This document shows, in pieces, positions 58,781 through 64,000 of a stretch of 64,000 bases of DNA. This DNA comes from Allobosea sp. Tri-44 (GTDB lineage: Bacteria > Pseudomonadota > Alphaproteobacteria > Rhizobiales > Beijerinckiaceae). The stretch lies in contig NZ_NBDP01000053.1 of the NCBI RefSeq assembly GCF_004123845.1, positions 310,001 through 374,000 on the forward strand, written 5' to 3'. The notes under the pieces were generated by a model. The model saw only the letters and a list, made by a program, of their open reading frames with translations, searched no databases and was not told the DNA's origin. Position numbers and translations under genes: made by a program. Each line of letters begins with the position of its first letter. Position 1 is the stretch's first letter.

Positions 58781-60145
58781 ATGTCCGAACGCGATAGCGA
58801 AGCCAATCGGTTCTCTGCCCGCGCGGCGCGCTATGCCCGCGTCGGCGCCAATGTCGGCGGCGTGGCGGCGCGGATCGCCGGCACCAAGCTGTTCGGGCTG
58901 GAGGGTCGCAATGCCACCAATGCCGAGGCGCTGGCCAAGGCGCTCGGCGGGCTGAAGGGCCCGCTGATGAAGGTGGCCCAGCTCGTCGCCACCATTCCCG
59001 ATGTGGTGCCGCCGGAATACGCCGCCGAACTGCAGAAGCTGCAATCGGAGGCGCCGCCGATGGGCGCCGCCTTCGTCAAGCGCCGCATGCAGGCCGAGCT
59101 CGGCCCGAGCTGGCGCGAGCGCTTCGCCGAGTTCGATCTCAAGCCGGCTGCGGCCGCCTCGCTCGGGCAGGTGCACCGGGCGATCTCTCTCGATGGCGCC
59201 CAGCTTGCCTGCAAGCTGCAATATCCCGATATGGAATCGGCGGTCGAGGCCGATATATCCCAGCTTGAGATCCTGTTCGGGCTGCACCGGCGCATGGGCG
59301 CAGTGATCGACACCAGCGAGATCGCCAAGGAGATCAGCGCCCGCGTCCGCGAGGAGCTCGACTATCGCCGCGAGGCCAAGCATGTCGCGCTCTACCAGAA
59401 CATGCTGGCTGCCACGCCCGAGGTTCGCGTACCCGATGTCGTTCCGGAGTTGTCGACGCGTCGGCTCCTGACCATGGGTTGGCTCGATGGCGACAAGATC
59501 CTCAACCACAAGCAGGCGAGCCAGCAGGTCCGCGACCGGATCTCGACCGCGATGTTTCGCGCCTGGTGGCGGCCGTTCAGCCATCACGGCGTCATCCATG
59601 GCGATCCGCATCTCGGGAATTACACGGTCTTCCAGGAGGGCGGCGAGCCGGGAGGCATAAACCTGCTGGACTATGGCTGCATCCGGATTTTCCCGCCGAG
59701 TTTCGTCGGCGGCGTGGTTGACCTCTACCGCGGCCTGCTCGAGGGCGAGGAGGCGCGCGTCGTCCACGCCTATGAGGTCTGGGGCTTCAAGGGGCTCAAC
59801 AAGGAGCTGATCGACACCCTCAACATCTGGGCGAAGTTTATCTACGGCCCACTGCTGGAGGATCGCACGCGCCGGATCGCCGAGGACGTGAAGCCGTCGG
59901 AATACGGCCGCAAGCAGGCTTTCCAGGTCCATTCCGCCCTGAAAGCGCGTGGGCCGGTGACCGTGCCGCGCGAGTTCGTCTTCATGGATCGCGCCGCGAT
60001 CGGGCTAGGGGGCGTCTTCCTGCATCTCGACGCGGAACTCAATTTCCACCGGCTGTTCGAGCAGGAGATCGCGGAGTTCAGCGTCGCGCGCGTGGCTAGC
60101 GAACAGGGCGCTGCGCTGGCTGCAGTTGGTCTCAGCAGTTCCTGA
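58781..60145 (+). CDS. AarF/ABC1/UbiB-family protein kinase-like protein
   Basis: The 454-residue protein has the UbiB-family features GPLMKVAQLVATIPDVVPPEYAAELQKLQ (KxGQ-like motif reading K-V-A-Q), the alanine-rich nucleotide loop AAAASLGQVHRA, the ion-pair lysine CKLQYP, the catalytic GVIHGDPHLGNYTV and the metal-binding INLLDYGCIRIF. The family acts as atypical kinase/ATPases in quinone or lipid metabolism. The ATG at 58781 matches the start MSERDSEANRFSARAARYARVG. No neighbouring quinone genes. Confidence 0.88.
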   Translation: MSERDSEANRFSARAARYARVGANVGGVAARIAGTKLFGLEGRNATNAEALAKALGGLKGPLMKVAQLVATIPDVVPPEYAAELQKLQSEAPPMGAAFVKRRMQAELGPSWRERFAEFDLKPAAAASLGQVHRAISLDGAQLACKLQYPDMESAVEADISQLEILFGLHRRMGAVIDTSEIAKEISARVREELDYRREAKHVALYQNMLAATPEVRVPDVVPELSTRRLLTMGWLDGDKILNHKQASQQVRDRISTAMFRAWWRPFSHHGVIHGDPHLGNYTVFQEGGEPGGINLLDYGCIRIFPPSFVGGVVDLYRGLLEGEEARVVHAYEVWGFKGLNKELIDTLNIWAKFIYGPLLEDRTRRIAEDVKPSEYGRKQAFQVHSALKARGPVTVPREFVFMDRAAIGLGGVFLHLDAELNFHRLFEQEIAEFSVARVASEQGAALAAVGLSSS

Positions 60146-60225
60146 CGATCGGAATCGTCAATACAGTTGTGACGGGGCACCACATGTTTCGCCAGAGTTG
60201 CTGCCAAAGGTTATGCTTGATATCG

Positions 60226-60247
60226 CGATTTAAATCGATTTAAGTCG
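60226..60247. promoter_or_regulatory. Two overlapping CGATTTAA(A/G)TCG palindromes
   Basis: CGATTTAAATCG (60226-60237) is a perfect 12-bp palindrome, and CGATTTAAGTCG (60236-60247) overlaps it with one mismatch. They lie about 140 bp upstream of the oxidase subunit IV gene that leads the pnt group. Possible tandem operator. Confidence 0.35.
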
Positions 60248-60383
60248 TTGTCGATGCGGTTTTTCCTTAGCGTCATGACGCTGCTGCCGAGAAAATGGGC
60301 GTGGCCGCTCCGACGCTCCGTTGCCGACCCTTGGCAGGTGCGGTACAGGGCGTAAGGATAGGATTGAACTCGGGACTCTTTTC

Positions 60384-60668
60384 ATGGCCGACCACGGACA
60401 CGCTGCCGACATTCCGCAGATGGACTACCCGGAGCATGAGCGCACCTATGTGGGCTTCGTGCATTTTGCCGAGGTCGGCACGGTGGCCTGCCTCGCGATC
60501 GTCGCCGCGCTCGCCGTCGGTGGCACCAAGCACGCCTGGGGCACTGCCATCATCGGCACGCTGCTGACTCTGGTCGGCACCGGCGTCGGCATCGCCGCCC
60601 CGTCGATCGGCTGGCGCGCCACGCTCGTTCCCTTCGTTCTGATGCTGCTCGCGCTCCTCCTCTACTAA
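60384..60668 (+). CDS. aa3-type cytochrome c oxidase subunit IV-like protein
   Basis: The 94-residue membrane protein has an N-terminal soluble part with MDYPEHERTYVGFVHFAEVGTV, the motif of the small alphaproteobacterial aa3-oxidase subunit IV, and three hydrophobic helices. The single-helix bacterial form is shorter, so this is an extended version. It lies 20 bp upstream of pntAA, an arrangement often seen in this order of bacteria. Confidence 0.8.
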   Translation: MADHGHAADIPQMDYPEHERTYVGFVHFAEVGTVACLAIVAALAVGGTKHAWGTAIIGTLLTLVGTGVGIAAPSIGWRATLVPFVLMLLALLLY

Positions 60669-60688
60669 GCCCGAAAGGCCTGGCCTCC

Positions 60689-61828
60689 ATGCGCATCGCT
60701 GTCCCAGCCGAAACGCAAGGGGCGGAGACCCGCGTCGCCGTGACGCCGGAAACCGTCCGCAAGTTCATTGGCCTCGGGGCCGAGATCGCAGTGGAGAAGG
60801 GGGCGGGTCTCGCCTCCGGGATTACCGACGGCGATTACGAGGCGGCTGGCGCGACAATCGCCAAGAACGCCAAGGACGCCCTCAAGGGCGCCGAGATCGT
60901 GCTGAAGGTGCGCCGTCCGGCCGAAAGCGAGATTGCGGGCCTGCCGGCCGGCGCGCTCATCGTCGGCATCATGGACCCCTATGGCAGCGAGGCGCAGGTC
61001 GAGGCGCTGGCCAAGGCCAATGTCGCGGCCTTCGCGATGGAGTTCATGCCGCGCATCACCCGGGCGCAGGTGATGGACGTGCTGTCCTCGCAGGCCAACC
61101 TCGCCGGTTACCGCGCCGTGATCGACGGCGCCGCTGAATACGGCCGCGCGCTGCCGATGATGATGACCGCGGCCGGCACCGTGCCGGCGGCAAGGATCTT
61201 CATCATGGGCGTCGGCGTCGCCGGCCTGCAGGCGATCGCCACCGCGCGTCGCATGGGCGCCATCGTCACTGCGACGGACGTCCGCCCGGCCACCAAGGAG
61301 CAGGTCGAGTCGCTCGGCGCAAAATTCCTCGCCGTCGAGGACGAGGAATTCAAGCAGGCGCAGACCGCCGGCGGCTACGCCAAGGAAATGTCGAAGGAAT
61401 ACCAGGCCAAGCAGGCCGAGCTGACGGCGAGCCATATCGCCAAGCAGGACATCGTCATCACCACCGCGCTGATTCCGGGCCGCCCGGCGCCGAAGCTGAT
61501 CTCGGCGGCGATGGTCGAGAGCATGAAGCCGGGTTCGGTGATCATCGACCTCGCGGTCGAGCGCGGCGGCAATTGCGAGCTCGCCAAGCCGGGCGAGGTC
61601 GTGACCACCGCAAACGGCGTCAAGATCGTCGGCCATCTCAACGTGCCGGGCCGGCTGCCGGCAACCTCTTCCAGCCTCTATGCCAAGAACCTCTTCGCTT
61701 TCGTCGAGACGCTGATCGACAAGGCCGAGAAGAAGCTCGCGGTGAACTGGGACGACGAGCTGGTCAAGGCGACCTGCCTGACCAAGGACGGCGCCGTCGT
61801 CCACCCGAATTTCGTGGCCAAGGCCTGA
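60689..61828 (+). CDS. pntAA: NAD(P) transhydrogenase subunit alpha part 1 (NAD-binding)
   Basis: The 379-residue soluble domain I protein starts MRIAVPAETQGAETRVAVTPETVRKFIGLGAE and has the alanine dehydrogenase/PNT pattern, including IFIMGVGVAGLQAIATARRMGAIVTATDVRP. It binds NAD(H) in the cytoplasm and exchanges hydride with domain III on PntB. The three-gene split form (pntAA, pntAB, pntB) is typical of alphaproteobacteria. Confidence 0.93.
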   Translation: MRIAVPAETQGAETRVAVTPETVRKFIGLGAEIAVEKGAGLASGITDGDYEAAGATIAKNAKDALKGAEIVLKVRRPAESEIAGLPAGALIVGIMDPYGSEAQVEALAKANVAAFAMEFMPRITRAQVMDVLSSQANLAGYRAVIDGAAEYGRALPMMMTAAGTVPAARIFIMGVGVAGLQAIATARRMGAIVTATDVRPATKEQVESLGAKFLAVEDEEFKQAQTAGGYAKEMSKEYQAKQAELTASHIAKQDIVITTALIPGRPAPKLISAAMVESMKPGSVIIDLAVERGGNCELAKPGEVVTTANGVKIVGHLNVPGRLPATSSSLYAKNLFAFVETLIDKAEKKLAVNWDDELVKATCLTKDGAVVHPNFVAKA

Positions 61829-61853
61829 AGCGCACAAAGGGGAGTGTCACGTC

Positions 61854-62285
61854 ATGGCTAATCCGACACCCGAACAGGCGCTCGAACAGGCCCGCTCCGC
61901 CGCGGCCCTGGCGAAACAGGCGGCCGAGCTCGCGGAGAAATACGCCGAGCAGGCCGCCGCCGCCGCCGGCGCCGCGACCGGCGTCGACCCGACCGTCTAC
62001 CGGCTCGCCATCTTCGTGCTCGCGGTCTTCGTCGGCTACTATGTCGTCTGGTCGGTGACCCCTGCGCTGCACACGCCGCTGATGTCGGTCACCAACGCGA
62101 TCTCCTCGGTGATCGTGGTCGGCGCGCTGCTGGCGGTCGGTGTCCAGGCCGCGCCGGCCATGGGCGACGGGCCGCTCTGGGCCAAGGTCTTCGGCTTCAT
62201 CGCGCTGATCCTCGCTTCGGTGAACATCTTCGGCGGCTTCCTCGTCACCGAGCGCATGCTCTCGATGTACAAGAAGAAGGGCTGA
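61854..62285 (+). CDS. pntAB: NAD(P) transhydrogenase subunit alpha part 2 (membrane)
   Basis: The 143-residue protein has an Ala/Glu-rich N-terminal helix and three to four membrane helices (IFVLAVFVGYYVVWSV, VIVVGALLAVGVQA, FGFIALILASVNIFGGFLV). The VTPALHTPLMSVTNAISSVIVVGAL segment is the PntAB core with the proton-channel region. GGGGAG precedes the ATG. Lies between pntAA and pntB. Confidence 0.93.
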   Translation: MANPTPEQALEQARSAAALAKQAAELAEKYAEQAAAAAGAATGVDPTVYRLAIFVLAVFVGYYVVWSVTPALHTPLMSVTNAISSVIVVGALLAVGVQAAPAMGDGPLWAKVFGFIALILASVNIFGGFLVTERMLSMYKKKG

Positions 62286-62290
62286 CGCGC

Positions 62291-63697
62291 ATGGCCGCCA
62301 ATCTCGCCGCCCTTCTCTACGTCGTCTCAGGTGTCCTGTTCATCATGGCCCTGCGCGGGCTGTCGCATCCGACGAGCTCGCGCCAGGGCAACCGCTACGG
62401 CATGATCGGCATGGCGATCGCCGTGCTGACCACGGTGATCTTCTATCCGCCGGCCGGCTTCTCCGGCTGGCTTCTCGTCATCCTCGGCATCGCGATCGGC
62501 GGCGGCTTTGGCGCCTATATGGCCAAGCGCGTGCAGATGACGCAGATGCCGCAGCTCGTCGCCTTCTTCCACTCGCTGGTCGGCCTCGCCGCGGTGCTGG
62601 TGGCAGCGGCAGCGCTCTATGCGCCTGAGGCCTTCGGCATTGGCCAGGTCGGCAAGATCAAGGGCGCCAGCCTGTTCGAGATGGCGCTCGGCGTCGCCAT
62701 CGGCGCGATCACCTTCACCGGCTCGATCATCGCCTTCCTCAAGCTCGACGGGCGGATGAGCGGCAAGCCGATCATGCTGCCGCAGCGCCATGGCATCAAT
62801 ATCGGCCTCGGCATCGCGCTTTTGGTGATGCTGCTGATCTTCCTGAAGACGGAGAGCCATCTCGTCTTCTGGCTGATCGTGCTGGTCTCCTTCGCGCTCG
62901 GCGTGCTGCTGATCATCCCGATCGGCGGCGCGGACATGCCGGTCGTCGTCTCGATGCTGAACTCCTATTCAGGCTGGGCAGCGGCGGGCATCGGCTTCAC
63001 CCTCGGCAACATGGCGCTGATCATCACCGGCGCGCTCGTCGGCTCGTCCGGCGCGATCCTGTCCTACATCATGTGCAAGGCGATGAACCGGAGCTTCATC
63101 TCCGTCATCCTCGGCGGCTTCGGCGGCGATGACGCCGCGGCCGGCGCGGGCGGCACGGCCGAGGCGCGGCCGGTCAAGCAGGGCTCGGCCGACGACGCGG
63201 CCTACATCATGAAGAACGCTGCCAAGGTTCTCATCGTGCCGGGTTATGGCATGGCGGTGGCCCAGGCCCAGCATGCGCTGCGCGAGATGGCCGATCTCCT
63301 CAAGAAGGAGGGCGTCGAGGTGAAGTACGCCATCCACCCGGTGGCGGGCCGCATGCCCGGCCACATGAACGTGCTGCTGGCCGAGGCCAACGTGCCCTAT
63401 GACGAGGTCTTCGAGCTCGAGGACATCAACTCGGAGTTCGGCCAGGCCGACGTCGCCTTCGTCATCGGCGCCAACGACGTCACCAACCCGGCTGCCAAGA
63501 CCGACAAGGCTTCGCCGATCTACGGCATGCCGATCCTCGACGTCGAGAAGGCCAAGACCGTGCTCTTCATCAAGCGCGGCATGGCGGCCGGCTATGCCGG
63601 CGTCGAGAACGAGCTGTTCTTCAGGCCCAACACGATGATGCTGTTCGGCGACGCCAAGAAGGTCACTGACGACATCGTCAAGGCGATGGCGCACTGA
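62291..63697 (+). CDS. pntB: NAD(P) transhydrogenase subunit beta
   Basis: The 468-residue protein has an N-terminal block of about eight helices (domain II) and a C-terminal NADP-binding domain III with VLIVPGYGMAVAQAQHALREMAD, HPVAGRMPGHMNVLLAEANVPYD and VIGANDVTNPAAKTD. The proton motive force drives hydride transfer from NADH to NADP, providing NADPH that could support the flavin hydroxylase and other biosynthesis. It starts 5 bp after pntAB. Confidence 0.95.
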   Translation: MAANLAALLYVVSGVLFIMALRGLSHPTSSRQGNRYGMIGMAIAVLTTVIFYPPAGFSGWLLVILGIAIGGGFGAYMAKRVQMTQMPQLVAFFHSLVGLAAVLVAAAALYAPEAFGIGQVGKIKGASLFEMALGVAIGAITFTGSIIAFLKLDGRMSGKPIMLPQRHGINIGLGIALLVMLLIFLKTESHLVFWLIVLVSFALGVLLIIPIGGADMPVVVSMLNSYSGWAAAGIGFTLGNMALIITGALVGSSGAILSYIMCKAMNRSFISVILGGFGGDDAAAGAGGTAEARPVKQGSADDAAYIMKNAAKVLIVPGYGMAVAQAQHALREMADLLKKEGVEVKYAIHPVAGRMPGHMNVLLAEANVPYDEVFELEDINSEFGQADVAFVIGANDVTNPAAKTDKASPIYGMPILDVEKAKTVLFIKRGMAAGYAGVENELFFRPNTMMLFGDAKKVTDDIVKAMAH

Positions 63698-63727
63698 CCA
63701 GCGCAGCGATCGTCACAGCGATGTTGC

Positions 63728-63754
63728 AAGGGGCCGGCTCGATGCCGGCCCTTT
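63728..63754 (+). terminator. Intrinsic terminator after pntB
   Basis: GGGCCGGC and GCCGGCCC arms enclose a 5-base loop, extended by A-A-G/T-T-T pairs, so the 3' side ends in TTT. It is 30 bp past the pntB stop. Confidence 0.65.
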
Positions 63755-63785
63755 CGCTTCGAGCGACTGCCGAAGGCAACAGGCG

Positions 63786-64000
63786 ATGCGCAGGATCCTG
63801 AAGCTTCTCGTGATCGGCGGGCTCGGCGCCTATGTCGCCGTGCTGGCGCTGCTCTATGTCAAGCAGCGCGACCTGCTCTATCCGCGCAACCCGGCCCGTA
63901 TCGATATCGCGACGGTCGACCTGCCGGGCGTCGAGGAAACCGAGCTGACGACCTCCGACGGCGAACGGCTTATTGCCTGGGTGGTGCCGCCACGCGAGGG
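63786..64000 (+). CDS. Alpha/beta-hydrolase-like protein, truncated by the window edge
   Basis: The first 71 residues show a membrane anchor (ILKLLVIGGLGAYVAVLALLYVKQRDLLYPRNPAR) and then VEETELTTSDGERLIAWVVPPREG, the start of the lid-less serine-hydrolase type found in BEM46/YfhR-like proteins. The catalytic serine lies beyond the window. Family call is provisional. Confidence 0.65.
   Translation, partial: MRRILKLLVIGGLGAYVAVLALLYVKQRDLLYPRNPARIDIATVDLPGVEETELTTSDGERLIAWVVPPRE

Noticed and set aside
1..64000. CRISPR arrays, tRNA or rRNA genes, insertion sequences, integrase or phage genes
   Set aside because: Looked for on both strands by eye. No regularly spaced repeats, no cloverleaf with a CCA or T-loop consensus and no transposase or integrase motifs were found.

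Overview
The window is a high-GC alphaproteobacterial chromosome segment. The gene content points to Hyphomicrobiales, probably a Bosea-like soil or rhizosphere bacterium, but no rRNA or marker gene is present to prove it. Supporting signs are the three-gene pntAA-pntAB-pntB transhydrogenase preceded by an alphaproteobacterial aa3-oxidase subunit IV gene, two GGAAC-N16-CGTT promoters of the EcfG general-stress type, and a large load of ABC, TTT/Bug and aromatic-catabolism genes. No tRNA, rRNA, CRISPR array or intact insertion sequence was seen.

Layout. (1) 1-4951, minus strand: a sulfonate/nitrate-type ABC importer, a flavin nitroreductase-family oxidoreductase, a RuBisCO-like protein and the start of another gene, apparently one operon. 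(2) 5200-22126: an aromatic-acid catabolic island with a flavin hydroxylase, a class II aldolase-fold enzyme, a MarR regulator with two matching palindromic sites, a Bug binding protein, HpaI aldolase, HpaH hydratase, a semialdehyde dehydrogenase, an SDR, a GntR regulator, a five-gene branched-chain-type ABC importer, two tandem extradiol-dioxygenase-fold proteins and a second class II aldolase-fold protein. (3) 22160-26943: GntR-TctC-TctB-TctA operon divergent from a DapA-family lyase. (4) 26962-30547: HpaR-like MarR regulator divergent from hpaF-hpaE-hpaD, the homoprotocatechuate meta-cleavage genes. (5) 30586-35533: Lrp regulator, aromatic aminotransferase, ThDP enzyme and FAD-linked hydroxyacid dehydrogenase. 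(6) 35692-45261: a lone rfbD, then a LysR-controlled argininosuccinate-lyase paralogue in one operon with a polar amino acid ABC importer, then LysR, Bug, zinc alcohol dehydrogenase and a DABB-like protein. (7) 45466-52460: small stress-type genes and a decayed sugar dehydrogenase. (8) 52516-56986: an orphan molybdenum hydroxylase large subunit facing a TIM-barrel/cupin fusion and a BKACE enzyme. (9) 57047-64000: acyltransferase, repeats, AarF/UbiB-like kinase, the cox4-pntAA-pntAB-pntB group and a truncated hydrolase.

How it fits together. Regions 2, 4 and 5 can be read as a lower pathway for aromatic amino acids and hydroxyaromatic acids: transamination, decarboxylation, extradiol cleavage (HpaD), dehydrogenation (HpaE), isomerisation (HpaF), hydration (HpaH) and retro-aldol cleavage (HpaI). 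No HpaG-type decarboxylase is visible here.

The most unusual feature is in region 2. Two enzymes occur as intact/degenerate pairs. The first extradiol-type protein has lost all three iron ligands that its neighbour keeps. The second class II aldolase-type protein has lost all three zinc histidines that the cluster's other member keeps. Both degenerate proteins remain full-length and translationally coupled, which suggests retained non-catalytic roles. The RuBisCO-like protein operon and the TIM-barrel/cupin fusion are the other main leads.
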